Assembly (NCBI GenBank): GCA_001803045.1
Contig: MHAR01000021.1
Span: 1 to 64,000 of the forward strand
Source of the DNA: Ignavibacteria bacterium RIFOXYB12_FULL_35_14
Lineage (GTDB): Bacteria > Bacteroidota > Ignavibacteria > Ignavibacteriales > Ignavibacteriaceae
Direction of reading: 5' to 3'
Length of the DNA stretch: 64,000 nucleotides
In this document: piece by piece, positions 8,159 through 16,090 of the stretch
Numbering within the stretch: position 1 is the stretch's first letter
Layout of the letters: every line of letters starts with the position of its first letter
Notes under the pieces: model-generated
Seen by the model: the letters and a program-made list of their open reading frames with translations, nothing else
Told to the model about the DNA's origin: nothing
Database searches by the model: none
Translations under genes and position numbers: made by a program

Positions 8159-8236
8159 CCCGTTCACTCATGCTGCTAACCTTTTTGGAATAAGGTCGCC
8201 TCCTCTGACGGTGAGAAAAGGCCATAAATGAACGGG
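8159..8236 (-). ncRNA. structured element S1 (three-way junction)
   Basis: A 14-bp closing stem (8159-8172 with 8223-8236, pairing CCCGTTCACTCATG with CATAAATGAACGGG, G-T pairs allowed on the transcript strand) encloses two hairpins, 8198-8206/8214-8222 and 8179-8183/8192-8196. It lies in the presumed 5' leader of the 7403-8137 gene, 12 nt before its ribosome-binding site. It shares sequence and shape with S2 (8341-8413), including compensated differences. Whether it acts as RNA or as DNA is unknown. Confidence 0.6.
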
Positions 8237-8340
8237 AATTATTTGTTAAAATTATTTCCAAAATTTTAGCAGTAAAAGTTTAAGTTATATTTTTTAGAGC
8301 TTATCCAGTAACACCAATATTTTTATAAATATATAAAATC

Positions 8341-8413
8341 CGTTCACCCATACTGTTAACCCACTTGCAATAAGTTACTCTCGACAGTTAAAATTGAGAG
8401 ATATGGATGAACG
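8341..8413 (-). ncRNA. structured element S2 (three-way junction)
   Basis: A 12-bp closing stem (8341-8352 with 8402-8413, CGTTCACCCATA with TATGGATGAACG) surrounds hairpins 8378-8382/8396-8400 and 8363-8366/8372-8375. It is a diverged copy of S1. Differences in the closing stem keep pairing (for example CCC/GGA against CTC/AAA, read with G-U pairs). It includes the last codons and the stop of the 8356-8784 gene. Confidence 0.55.
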
Positions 8414-8784
8414 AAAATTTTAATTATGTATTTCAAAGAATTAAGCAATGATTTTAAAATTTTAATTTGTTGTTTTTGATTAGCATCACTTTTTATTTGG
8501 CTCGATAGTTTCTTCAAATCCTTTAGTTTATTCCTAACAAAAAGTAAATTCAATACATAGTTATCCGGCCAATCTTTGTATGAAAATTCAAGTACCTTTT
8601 TATTCATTCCTCTATCAAGCTTATCCATAAATCTTTTATTTGAAAAACATTTATTAACCTGGTACACTGATACTTTACAAATAGCAGCGACTTCTTTCGG
8701 TTTTTCCAAAAGATATCTCGTCGATTTTTTTACAAAAGTTTCGATGAATTTAATTTCTATATCTGACAATACTTCTTTTTTCAT
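8356..8784 (-). CDS. small HTH protein, possibly terminase-small-subunit-like
   Basis: 142 residues. The N-terminal part (LSDIEIKFIETFVKK...EVAAICKVSVYQVNKCFSN) has the spacing of the helix-turn-helix found in phage small terminase subunits and some regulators. The rest is helical and basic. The final 15 or so residues are encoded by structured element S2 and may be a later extension. A small terminase would suit a satellite that redirects packaging, but there is no large subunit nearby and the resemblance is weak. Confidence 0.5.
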   Translation of the reverse strand: MKKEVLSDIEIKFIETFVKKSTRYLLEKPKEVAAICKVSVYQVNKCFSNKRFMDKLDRGMNKKVLEFSYKDWPDNYVLNLLFVRNKLKDLKKLSSQIKSDANQKQQIKILKSLLNSLKYIIKIFVHPYLSILTVESNLLQVG

Positions 8785-8919
8785 TTTATCCCTTATTAAC
8801 CTTGGTACTGTTTAGAGATTTTTGAATATGAGATAAAAAAGTCTGAGTAGCAGTATCATAGTTTGACCAAATAACATTTTAAACTATTTTTAATTTTCAC
8901 AATAATATCTATTAACATT

Positions 8920-9192
8920 ATGAGCACTATTTCAGAACTTTTAGAAGATCTTGATAGCCTTAAGTTTGACACTGACAAAGCTTTTGTCTTTTTGTTCAGT
9001 AAAGCAGTCGTCAATCAAGCTATATTACAAGGACTTAGAGAATTTACTATAACTAAACTTTCCGGTTTACTTGACATTCCTTATGAAAATCTTCAAAAAG
9101 AATTTCTTGAATTTTCCGAACCTTATTTGAAAACTTCAGTCACTGATTTTCGGACAAAGTTTGGGTTAACTAAGGATTCTCCTAAACCTTAA
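8920..9192 (+). CDS. unknown 90-aa protein, the only plus-strand gene of Island A
   Basis: The helical, acidic product begins MSTISELLEDLDSLKF and ends in a proline-rich KDSPKP tail. It is divergent from the 8356-8784 gene (135-bp gap) and converges on the tape measure gene with a 16-bp gap. The segment REFTITKLSGLLDIPYENLQKEF could be a helix-turn-helix. Being opposed to every other gene of the island, it might be a maintenance regulator. This is inference only. Confidence 0.5.
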   Translation: MSTISELLEDLDSLKFDTDKAFVFLFSKAVVNQAILQGLREFTITKLSGLLDIPYENLQKEFLEFSEPYLKTSVTDFRTKFGLTKDSPKP

Positions 9193-9208
9193 TAGTAAAA
9201 ACATCTTT

Positions 9209-11011
9209 CTATCGCCCGGCTCCATCATCCCACGCCTTTTCAAGATGAGGTATGAGTTCGCGAGCAATAAGGTCCTTATCAACAAAGCCATAAACGTTTA
9301 CAACAATACTTTTTGAGCCATTGTTATTAGTAACGTAAGAATCATTTCTAATTGAAGGAATACTAACTCCCGAAGCTGAAATTCCACCTCCACCGCTAGT
9401 TCCCGGCTGCATTGAAGCAATGCGCGCTATGTTTGATAAACCAAATGCAGTAGCAGCGGCAGCGGCGGCAATTGCGAGCCCGGGTCCTACAATAGGAATA
9501 CCAACCATCGATTTATACGCTGCTATTGCAGCATTATATGTATCTATTCCAGCTTGACCCATAGCAAATGCCTTGTACCATCCAAACATGGTGCGATTGG
9601 TTTCTTTAGAAGTATTCGCAAAATTCAACATAGCACCAGACATATTACCAAACATATTCACTTGAGCAGCTTCACGTATTGCATAATCCGCTAATTCCGC
9701 TCCCGTTAATTCAGCAGATAGTGCAATTTGCTGATCATGCAATCTTTGAGCTTCGGTTAATGCAACTGATGACATCCCGAATTCTCCACTCGGAACGCCG
9801 GGACCTTGCTCTAATCCCTTTGCTTGATTGAGTTGTGTGATTGTAAATAACTGGGTAAGCAGATAATCGTTTATGGTTGATAGTGCACCGGGAATTCTAT
9901 CATACTTGGAGTGGTACTCTTCCACTTGCGCAATAAGCCGCATTAGTTTTTCTTGCTGCGGATCGAGTCCAAAGGTATTGATATCAAGGCGGAGTTTTTG
10001 GCCTATTGAATCCCATTGATCACTTAACCGTTTAGCTTCTTCTACCTGCTTTTTTAACAATGCTAATTGCTCATCAGTCAATGGAGATTCCGGCGGCTTC
10101 ATTAAGTTTTCTAAATACTTGCGCTCTGCTTTTAGTTCATCTACAACTCCCTTAAATTGTGCACCAGCCTGTACATGCATCTTCCTGTAAAAATGTTGAA
10201 CATTACCAATTTGCAGCATCCAACCATCTATTGCCGCGCCTAGTATACCTTGTCCGGTCGTATCCCTTAAAGCTCTATCAACTCCAGTAATTTGTTCAAG
10301 CAGCAGCGTAAGACTGCTCACTCCTTGATCTACAGAAGCAGTTAAGTCTTTCCCTATTTCAGTTTGTAATTCCTCAAATGCCACTTTCAATTGTGCGGTT
10401 TTATCCACAGTTGTAAGCAAGCTTCTATCCATCCCGGAGAGTTCCTTATCAACAATGTTTCCTACTGCAGTCATAAAGTCCCCGGTTTTCTTTACCTCAG
10501 CACTGAGCACCTTAGCACTAATACCAAGGTTATCAAGTATTTTGGGAGATTCCCGGGCAGTTCCGGTAACAAATGAATTAAGCATATAATCAATGCTTTC
10601 ACCGGTTTGCTGTGCGCGTACTTTTGCAAACTCCAATCCCTTTATAAAAATATCCATTGGTATTTTGAAATTGGAAGATTTAATTGCCAACTGCATAAGT
10701 TCTAATTCTGATATTGTTCCTTTAGTAACATCCCTCATTCGTTCGATAAGCAAATTGGATTGAGGTAAAAACTTAAACGTATTATTCACGCCTTGCCAAG
10801 CACCGGCAAGATTAACAGCTTCATGAGTAAAATTAGCAACTGCTGTAACTGAGAATGCACCAATGATGGTATATTTTAAGCTATGGAATAATGGGTTAAC
10901 ATTGGAGGTAATTGTTCTTTGCATATCAATCAATTTTTTATCTACACCGTTGATAGCAGTTACCGCGCCTTTATTATCTCCATCAATTTCAATAGTGACC
11001 TTATTTGCCAT
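9209..11011 (-). CDS. phage tail tape measure protein
   Basis: 600 residues with the features of siphovirus-type tape measure proteins: an N-terminal beta-rich start (VTIEIDGDNKGAVTAINGVDKKL), a membrane-like helix near 45-70, a TP901-like region (RESPKILDNLGISA, MTAVGNIVDKE), long helices, and a C-terminal Ala/Gly-rich segment (AIAAYKSMVGIPIVGPGLA) followed by the GLSNIARIASMQPG motif common at the end of this family. It starts on a TAATG overlap with the preceding gene, which implies translational coupling. At 600 residues it would specify a short tail. Confidence 0.8.
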   Translation of the reverse strand: MANKVTIEIDGDNKGAVTAINGVDKKLIDMQRTITSNVNPLFHSLKYTIIGAFSVTAVANFTHEAVNLAGAWQGVNNTFKFLPQSNLLIERMRDVTKGTISELELMQLAIKSSNFKIPMDIFIKGLEFAKVRAQQTGESIDYMLNSFVTGTARESPKILDNLGISAKVLSAEVKKTGDFMTAVGNIVDKELSGMDRSLLTTVDKTAQLKVAFEELQTEIGKDLTASVDQGVSSLTLLLEQITGVDRALRDTTGQGILGAAIDGWMLQIGNVQHFYRKMHVQAGAQFKGVVDELKAERKYLENLMKPPESPLTDEQLALLKKQVEEAKRLSDQWDSIGQKLRLDINTFGLDPQQEKLMRLIAQVEEYHSKYDRIPGALSTINDYLLTQLFTITQLNQAKGLEQGPGVPSGEFGMSSVALTEAQRLHDQQIALSAELTGAELADYAIREAAQVNMFGNMSGAMLNFANTSKETNRTMFGWYKAFAMGQAGIDTYNAAIAAYKSMVGIPIVGPGLAIAAAAAATAFGLSNIARIASMQPGTSGGGGISASGVSIPSIRNDSYVTNNNGSKSIVVNVYGFVDKDLIARELIPHLEKAWDDGAGR

Positions 11012-11427
11012 TATATTGCTTCTTTCTGCAATGGTTCTTTATCGAAATCCCTTTTTGCTGACATTATCTTTGCTAACAAATCATAGAAATTTGAATTTAC
11101 CTTATCGTTAAATTTTTCTCTCATTTCATCAATGCTTTTTTCTGGATTCTTTTCACATAGATCGACTATGTATAAAAAAGCGATGCTTTGAATCAATGCT
11201 TGATTACGGATGATTGCTTGCAGTAATTTTTGCCCCATAGTAGAATCACTGCTAAGATATCCAAGACTGTCTTTCATTAAATCATTAACCGATTCGAGGC
11301 TAAAGCTTTCTACATTCAGTTTTGGAAAGATCATACTCTCTAGAAATGCTTTGATAGAAAGTGTATTATCAACTATCAAATCTGCAATTTCATTATTATT
11401 AAATTGTCCTAAATCTACTTTTTCCAT
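11011..11427 (-). CDS. unknown protein before the tape measure gene (tail-chaperone position)
   Basis: 138 residues, acidic and helical, with no recognised domain. In siphoviruses the gene directly before the tape measure usually encodes a tail assembly chaperone, and the TAATG overlap with the tape measure gene fits co-translation. No slippery frameshift signal was identified. The function is inferred from position alone. Confidence 0.55.
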   Translation of the reverse strand: MEKVDLGQFNNNEIADLIVDNTLSIKAFLESMIFPKLNVESFSLESVNDLMKDSLGYLSSDSTMGQKLLQAIIRNQALIQSIAFLYIVDLCEKNPEKSIDEMREKFNDKVNSNFYDLLAKIMSAKRDFDKEPLQKEAI

Positions 11428-11449
11428 AATTATAAAAACCTTTCAATTT

Positions 11450-11528
11450 AATTTGTGCCCGGCTGCAGAAAGACCGGAGCAGTCTTTGCAGCTCGAACAC
11501 GCGGAATCTTTCCGCGACTAACAAAATT
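11450..11528 (-). ncRNA. structured element S5 between capsid and tail genes
   Basis: Two strong hairpins lie side by side: 11462-11474 with 11482-11492 (GCTGCAGAAAGAC against GTCTTTGCAGC with two unpaired bases on the long side) and 11500-11506 with 11510-11516 (CGCGGAA/TTCCGCG). A weaker outer pairing TTTGT/ACAAA (11452-11456 with 11521-11525) closes a three-way junction. It sits in the leader of the 11011-11427 gene, 23 nt upstream of its start. The shape resembles S1-S4, but the sequence is different. Confidence 0.45.
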
Positions 11529-11688
11529 ACTTGCATGAACTATTTATGATGGATTTCCAACTAATACCATAAAAACTATTTCCACCTTTCATCTTATATC
11601 TTAAAAAAAGGAGAAGGGAGGAAAAAGCAACAAACATTTATTTCCTTTCCTTCTCCCCAACCAAGGAGTACTCGATGAACAGAAAAAT

Positions 11689-12729
11689 TCAAGTTACACT
11701 AGTTGCTAATGAAATCGTTTTTGGCGTGCGTACAGTAAATCCATAGAAGCCTGTAGCTACGATTGTTACTGCAAAATCATCCTTGTATGGATTGATAAAA
11801 ATTTCAATGCCGGGTCCAAACTGCTCAATCAGTACAGTACTAAATCCACCGTGGAAAATATCACCCTCATCAAACTGATTCGATGAAATCACCGGGTAAT
11901 CGTTCATTGAATTATTTTCAATTAAAAACTTATCTGATGCAGCAATCGGCCTTTTCTTTAACAACTTTTTTGTGTTAGGATGCATAAGATAAAACTTTGG
12001 ATCGTTCGCATTATACAGCTCTATTAGGTTTTCAAGATCTACTGCTTTATCCCTATCGAAATTTGCACCGCTAATTCCTTGTACGTTCACGTTATTTTTT
12101 AATCCGTATGGCTCCGGGTCCACACCAGAACCATAGAAAATCATCCTATCCAGTTTTCTGAATATCGCGTTCTTAATTCTCTGAATAAAAAGATAATCGA
12201 CTATTGGAATAGTAGGTTCTTTGATATTAAAATGATCATAGAATCTCTTACTTACCTTTAGCGCTGCTTTATAAATTATGGGTTTAATATCATATCCTTC
12301 ATCATAAGTGGGCGGCACCGGAGATCCTTCACTACCATCTGCAACTACAACTGCCTGTACCTCAGTATCTTCTCGTGGAATTACACCGGGTCTAACTCCG
12401 ACTTCAATAATTTTTATCCCGACTTTTTCAAAAACCGGAGGATTAGATAAAAATTCCGCTAATTCAAGTAATGTGCGAAAATCCAACAGCTTTGATAATC
12501 CCGCCACGGTTGTTAAAGCTGTTAGGTCACGGACACCAACAAAACCGAGGCTATCTACAATTTCCTTTTCCATGGCGCGTGTTAAAATAAAATTGAGTGG
12601 ATTAGATCTTTCGTTCCTCGGGAATTCTTTGTTTTGATTATCGATATAGAACTTTTCATAATCGGGAATTCCCTTACGGTTTACCATTGAACCGATTAAA
12701 CCCATGGGTGAGAAATGTGGATTCTTCAT
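11689..12729 (-). CDS. HK97-type phage major capsid protein
   Basis: 346 residues that fit the HK97-fold major capsid family. There is a helical N-terminal stretch, then a beta-rich region (KIIEVGVRPGVIPREDTEVQAVVV), the P-domain (DIKPIIYKAALKVSKRFYD), the spine-helix region with IKNAIFRKLDRMIFYGSG, and the C-terminal domain with FYLMHPNTKKLLKK, DYPVISSNQFDEGDIFHGGF and a final FGPGIEIFINPYK...VRTPKTISLAT segment, which matches the usual order in this family. No scaffold or protease gene is recognised beside it. The 120-aa gene lies 9 nt upstream in the same direction. Confidence 0.85.
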   Translation of the reverse strand: MKNPHFSPMGLIGSMVNRKGIPDYEKFYIDNQNKEFPRNERSNPLNFILTRAMEKEIVDSLGFVGVRDLTALTTVAGLSKLLDFRTLLELAEFLSNPPVFEKVGIKIIEVGVRPGVIPREDTEVQAVVVADGSEGSPVPPTYDEGYDIKPIIYKAALKVSKRFYDHFNIKEPTIPIVDYLFIQRIKNAIFRKLDRMIFYGSGVDPEPYGLKNNVNVQGISGANFDRDKAVDLENLIELYNANDPKFYLMHPNTKKLLKKRPIAASDKFLIENNSMNDYPVISSNQFDEGDIFHGGFSTVLIEQFGPGIEIFINPYKDDFAVTIVATGFYGFTVRTPKTISLATSVT

Positions 12730-12738
12730 TTTAAGCTC

Positions 12739-13101
12739 CTAACTTTTATTGATGATGTAATATTTATTTTCAGATTCAAATATTTTTATGATAAAAAGAT
12801 TTAAGGTTTTTACTTGTTGATTCTTTTTATAAAAAACGAGGTGACGAAACCACTCATAAGCAGTATCATCTTTAGCAATCACCCCTCCAACACTTTCAGC
12901 AGCCGGTTCGATACTTATGTGTAAATAATTATCAATTAAATCGTAGCATAAGGTTTCTACGCGTTCAAGTATAAAGGGAAAGCACAATTCCAGTACGCGT
13001 TTTGTTTGTTGCTCAATAAATACATCCTTACCATTTAAATCTTGAAAAGCGGATTTTGATTTTAAAGAAGCAACATCCTGAAGTAAATCTTCGTATTCCA
13101 T
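12739..13101 (-). CDS. unknown 120-aa protein upstream of the capsid gene
   Basis: A mixed alpha/beta protein with a motif-like stretch SIEPAAESVGGVIAKDDTAYEW and a C-terminal beta region. It lies 9 nt before the capsid gene and 8 nt after the next gene upstream, so it belongs to the structural operon. No family is recognised. By position it may be a head-completion or decoration protein. Confidence 0.55.
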   Translation of the reverse strand: MEYEDLLQDVASLKSKSAFQDLNGKDVFIEQQTKRVLELCFPFILERVETLCYDLIDNYLHISIEPAAESVGGVIAKDDTAYEWFRHLVFYKKNQQVKTLNLFIIKIFESENKYYIINKS

Positions 13102-13109
13102 ACTTATAA

Positions 13110-13496
13110 TTATTTTACGTCAAAAGAATTTTCAATAAGGAAATAACTTGGATAAGCCGCATGCTGCATTTTGTATTTTATAAATATTAAGTTTAACGTT
13201 CCATGAATAGGAAACGACAGAAGGTTTTCTTTTGTAAGTAGTGTACCCTTCTCATCCGTTACCGTTATTGTGTGTTCTACTGTGGAATGCGATATACCCA
13301 CATGGACCAAATCCAGAATTTTTTCTTGAGCTATCAGCGCATTTATTTTGTAGATAACCTCCGGAGTTTGATTCAACTTTGATTGAATATCTTTAGTTGT
13401 ATGGAAGTTTTTAACAAGTGAGAAATCTGTTTTTTTCGAAAGTTCATTTATTTCCTCAACTGCTTTTTCGTACAAGCTCTTAGATTCATTTTTCAT
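13110..13496 (-). CDS. structural-operon protein, paralogue 2 of a tandem pair
   Basis: 128 residues. The C-terminal 70 residues align with the protein from 13509-13883: both have ITVTDEKG/VTVTDEND, a LT-K/D-E/D-x-L/I-x-S turn, a hydrophobic strand (LNLIFIKYK against LDILLIRIA) and the ending YFLIENSF/TYLIENKF. The pair is best explained by tandem duplication. The family is not recognised. The 12-nt gap to the upstream copy and the position before the capsid gene suggest a virion protein. Confidence 0.6.
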   Translation of the reverse strand: MKNESKSLYEKAVEEINELSKKTDFSLVKNFHTTKDIQSKLNQTPEVIYKINALIAQEKILDLVHVGISHSTVEHTITVTDEKGTLLTKENLLSFPIHGTLNLIFIKYKMQHAAYPSYFLIENSFDVK

Positions 13497-13508
13497 TTTA
13501 TGTTTCCT

Positions 13509-13883
13509 TTAAAATTTATTTTCGATTAAGTATGTTTTCTGCTGTAGTGTTTTAGAATGAGCAATCCGTATTAAAAGGATATCTAACTTTTCTTGACTGA
13601 GGGAAGGTATATCATCTGTAAATATTGTTTCATCATTCTCATCTGTTACAGTCACGCTGCTTTTAGTTTTATTCACCGGCACTAATTTTATTCTGAGCAT
13701 ACTATTTTCACCAAAAGGCAGATACTTTAAGCCGTTACAAAATGTAGGATATTCAGATAGCTGTTTCTGTAAAGGATTGGTTGTATAAACATCCATGAAT
13801 TTCTCAAAGGATTTTTTCCTCTGTAGTTCAATGATTTGATTTAATCCTTTGCTTAGCAGATATTTGTTGTAAGTAGCACTCAT
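13509..13883 (-). CDS. structural-operon protein, paralogue 1 of a tandem pair
   Basis: 124 residues; see the shared VTVTDE...YLIEN pattern with the gene just downstream (13110-13496). The N-terminal 50 residues are helical and basic. The start codon (13881-13883) lies at the base of a perfect 14-bp hairpin (13881-13894/13902-13915), and no good ribosome-binding site is free, so translation may be controlled. Function unknown. Confidence 0.6.
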   Translation of the reverse strand: MSATYNKYLLSKGLNQIIELQRKKSFEKFMDVYTTNPLQKQLSEYPTFCNGLKYLPFGENSMLRIKLVPVNKTKSSVTVTDENDETIFTDDIPSLSQEKLDILLIRIAHSKTLQQKTYLIENKF

Positions 13884-13915
13884 ATTATTCTCAGTTAATT
13901 TCTGAGAGTAATATG
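13881..13915 (-). promoter_or_regulatory. hairpin covering a start codon
   Basis: CATATTATTCTCAG at 13881-13894 pairs with CTGAGAGTAATATG at 13902-13915 around a 7-nt loop, 14 bp with one G-T pair. On the minus-strand transcript the ATG of the 13509-13883 gene is the last part of the 3' arm. In the mRNA this would hide the initiation codon, so translation could depend on unfolding. Confidence 0.5.
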
Positions 13916-13975
13916 CAATTGAGGAAGGAAGGATTCAAAAGGAGAGCACGTGCCTGCCCCTATTTAATTCTATTT

Positions 13976-15286
13976 TTAATCCTTTTTATCGCTCCTTTCT
14001 GATAATCTATCAAGAATGTTCAAATGAACTGATTTCTTAATGGCAATTTTTAATTTTTCATTTACCTCAATCATCTTAGGTTTATTGTCACCACTAAGTC
14101 TCACAGCCGGAATACTTTTTTCATAATGCTCAATAGCTTCATCATAATATTTAGAATGTTTAAATTTTTCAAATTCATCTGTTAACTTGTAATTATCATC
14201 TTCTTTGCATAAAGAAATATATCTTTTAATTGAACGCTGTCTTTCTATTTCCACTTCGCGATTCCAATTTTCTTCGGATATAGCTTCTTTAAATTCTTTC
14301 AACTTTTTCTGTAAAATGAATATGTTTTTATCTGGGCTTTTACCATATACACTCATGAATGCTGTATTTATACTCTTGTTTATTTCCTTGCTTTTATCAC
14401 CTCCGCCCATCTGTGATGCTCTAACTTCCAATTTTAAATATCGGACCGCTTTGTTAAACAAATCCGTATTTCTCTCGATAATCTTTATTTTAAATAAAGG
14501 CACTAACACCAAATCGAGGTACTTTAATTTATCATTCAAATAAGATTTATACTCATTGGAGTTTTCAAATTCACCATACCCATCATACAATTTAAATTTA
14601 TACTTTTTGTTTTCATCAATATCAATTAAGCTTAATTCATCCTTTATATATCTACGAAAAAGGGGGTCCTCTCTATACTCTCTATCTATTCTTTTCTTAA
14701 AATCATCGCTGAATGGTTTACATGAGGTTCTTTTATCATTCTTTACTTTGTATACCATAATATCTTCAATTTCAAAATAGCAGTCCATATTAAGATTTGG
14801 ATCAAATTCTATACTCATGTTATCCCATACTTCTTCATAATATTCATTCACACCGATATCCTTAAATATTTTGATCAATTCGTCTTTAGATTTTAACCCT
14901 AAACTTTTAGCTGTTTTTTCTGCAAGTGCCTTTTTTGCTTTACCTTTAAGGTTCCGGAACCTTAAAGCAAACTCAATATATTTTTCGTTAAAAGCTTGTT
15001 GTTGTAAAAACGGGAATATCCTTTTGCTCGATTCCCCAAATCGTTTGTTTACAAGTTTCCTTTTTTGTTGTTCGTCTTTAATATTTTCGAACTTACTAGC
15101 GACTTCATAAAATACAGATTCGATCACCTCTATATTTACAGATCTCATTAAATCATGAAGAGCACCCAAATATATATCAGATAAGATATTATGAATCTCA
15201 GCATAGTATTCTTCGACGGAAGAAGGAACTACCGTCACCCTGCCAATTACTTGCCCCAAGTTTATAATTGAAGTTTTCTTTTCCAT
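13976..15286 (-). CDS. unknown 436-aa protein of Island A
   Basis: I start it at ATG 15286 (MEKKTSII) because the longer frame (GTG at 15361) begins inside structured element S3. The product is highly charged, rich in Lys and Glu, and mostly helical, with no signal peptide or membrane segment. Notable stretches are FEIEDIMVYKVKNDKRTSC, LKLEVRASQMGGGDKSKEINKS and a helical C-terminus. No family is recognised. Its place upstream of the structural genes would suit a virion, portal-like or regulatory role, but I see no portal motif. Confidence 0.6.
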   Translation of the reverse strand: MEKKTSIINLGQVIGRVTVVPSSVEEYYAEIHNILSDIYLGALHDLMRSVNIEVIESVFYEVASKFENIKDEQQKRKLVNKRFGESSKRIFPFLQQQAFNEKYIEFALRFRNLKGKAKKALAEKTAKSLGLKSKDELIKIFKDIGVNEYYEEVWDNMSIEFDPNLNMDCYFEIEDIMVYKVKNDKRTSCKPFSDDFKKRIDREYREDPLFRRYIKDELSLIDIDENKKYKFKLYDGYGEFENSNEYKSYLNDKLKYLDLVLVPLFKIKIIERNTDLFNKAVRYLKLEVRASQMGGGDKSKEINKSINTAFMSVYGKSPDKNIFILQKKLKEFKEAISEENWNREVEIERQRSIKRYISLCKEDDNYKLTDEFEKFKHSKYYDEAIEHYEKSIPAVRLSGDNKPKMIEVNEKLKIAIKKSVHLNILDRLSERSDKKD

Positions 15287-15308
15287 AAGTACACTCGAAA
15301 ATAAAAAA

Positions 15309-15373
15309 ATCCGTTTACACGCTTGCGAACCGAGACTAATCGGCTGCCAGTTTCCCGGCACGTATAAACGGAT
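15309..15373 (-). ncRNA. structured element S3 (three-way junction)
   Basis: A 13-bp closing stem (15309-15321 with 15361-15373, ATCCGTTTACACG with CGTATAAACGGAT) encloses hairpins 15330-15333/15340-15343 (CCGA/TCGG) and 15345-15348/15357-15360 (TGCC/GGCA). On the minus strand the stem is followed by ATTTTTTTATTTT, so termination or attenuation is possible. It is 22 nt upstream of the start of the 13976-15286 gene. Confidence 0.6.
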
Positions 15374-15420
15374 TGAAATTGTTCATGGTTTTAGTCTTTA
15401 ATCGCAAATTGATCATTTAA

Positions 15421-15609
15421 TCACTTCTTATCGTTAATTCTTTTTAGCAATAATAAGAGCTTGCAAAGACTCAATTGATCTCTTTCTTCCAGCAATTCTT
15501 TTCTTTTTTTTAGAAGCGCTGCTATTCGTTCCCTCTGATAAATTATTATTTTATCCAGTGATTCGCTTTCCTTCTTCTCGGTACAAGCTTTAGGTGAGTT
15601 ATTAACCAT
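15421..15609 (-). CDS. small coiled-coil protein (62 aa)
   Basis: The product carries one long charged helix with heptad-like leucines (RERIAALLKKRKELLEERDQL, then SLCKLLLLLKRI). A ribosome-binding site AAGGAG lies 7-12 nt before the ATG. No family is recognised. It sits between structured elements S3 and S4. Confidence 0.5.
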   Translation of the reverse strand: MVNNSPKACTEKKESESLDKIIIYQRERIAALLKKRKELLEERDQLSLCKLLLLLKRINDKK

Positions 15610-15639
15610 GATGTGACTCCTTGTATTTGACTCATAGTC

Positions 15640-15708
15640 AAGCTCTGAGATCAGTCACGTCACAAAGTAACGTTCGGGACCTTGCGGTTTTCCGAAATCT
15701 CAGAGCTT
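15640..15708 (-). ncRNA. structured element S4 (three-way junction)
   Basis: A perfect 12-bp stem (15640-15651 with 15697-15708, AAGCTCTGAGAT with ATCTCAGAGCTT) encloses ACGT/ACGT (15657-15660 with 15670-15673) and CGG/CCG (15685-15687 with 15692-15694). A further perfect hairpin, TTGACT/AGTCAA around CAT, follows directly toward the 62-aa gene. It occupies that gene's leader, 31 nt from the start. Confidence 0.55.
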
Positions 15709-15822
15709 AACTATAAATTTTTTTTCTGTTATTTAAAACAAAAACACCTTTGCTTTCGGGAAAGGTTTTAACCGCTCTGTGTTTGACTGTTCAAACTTAT
15801 TAATTATTTCTTAGAAAGTCAA

Positions 15823-16071
15823 TTACTTCCTTTTTACCAGTGAATTTTCAGTAACAAATTCCTTAATGCTTTGATCAGTTACAAACATTCTACCTTCTCT
15901 GAAAGTAACTTTCAATTTACCTGTATCAATAAACTCTTTTTTCAAATCATTTCGTGAAATATTTAATCTGAATGAAGCTTGCGCAACTGTATAGAGTTCC
16001 CTTTCGCAGCTTAACCTCATGAAATGGTTCACTCTTTTTACAAATATTTGCTGTAATTTTATTTCGTTCAT
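15823..16071 (-). CDS. excisionase-like winged HTH protein
   Basis: 82 residues. The middle part (RELYTVAQASFRLNISRNDLKKEFIDTGKLKVTFREGRMFVTDQSIKEFV) has the order of MerR/excisionase-type helix-turn-helix proteins: helix, turn, recognition helix, wing with a basic hairpin, then a short helix. It ends 19 nt before integrase 2 begins in the direction of transcription upstream of it, and probably acts as recombination directionality factor or regulator of integrase 2. Confidence 0.65.
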   Translation of the reverse strand: MNEIKLQQIFVKRVNHFMRLSCERELYTVAQASFRLNISRNDLKKEFIDTGKLKVTFREGRMFVTDQSIKEFVTENSLVKRK

Positions 16072-16090
16072 GGCACCCTCAATTATTTTA

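Noticed and set aside
15287-15361. N-terminal extension of the 436-aa protein from GTG 15361
   Set aside because: The extension is encoded by structured element S3, lacks a ribosome-binding site and reads as translated hairpin.
8159-15708. Hammerhead ribozymes
   Set aside because: The three-way shape fits, but I find neither CTGANGA nor the GAAA-NTH core in the right places on either strand.
8159-15708. Integron attC sites
   Set aside because: Ends do not match the RYYYAAC/GTTRRRY boxes and the recombinases present are phage-type, not IntI-like.
15743-15796. A further three-way-junction element after the excisionase-like gene
   Set aside because: Stems of only 5-6 bp (AAACAC/GTGTTT, CCTTT/AAAGG, GTTTGA/TCAAAC) with overlapping bases; too weak to claim, perhaps a terminator.
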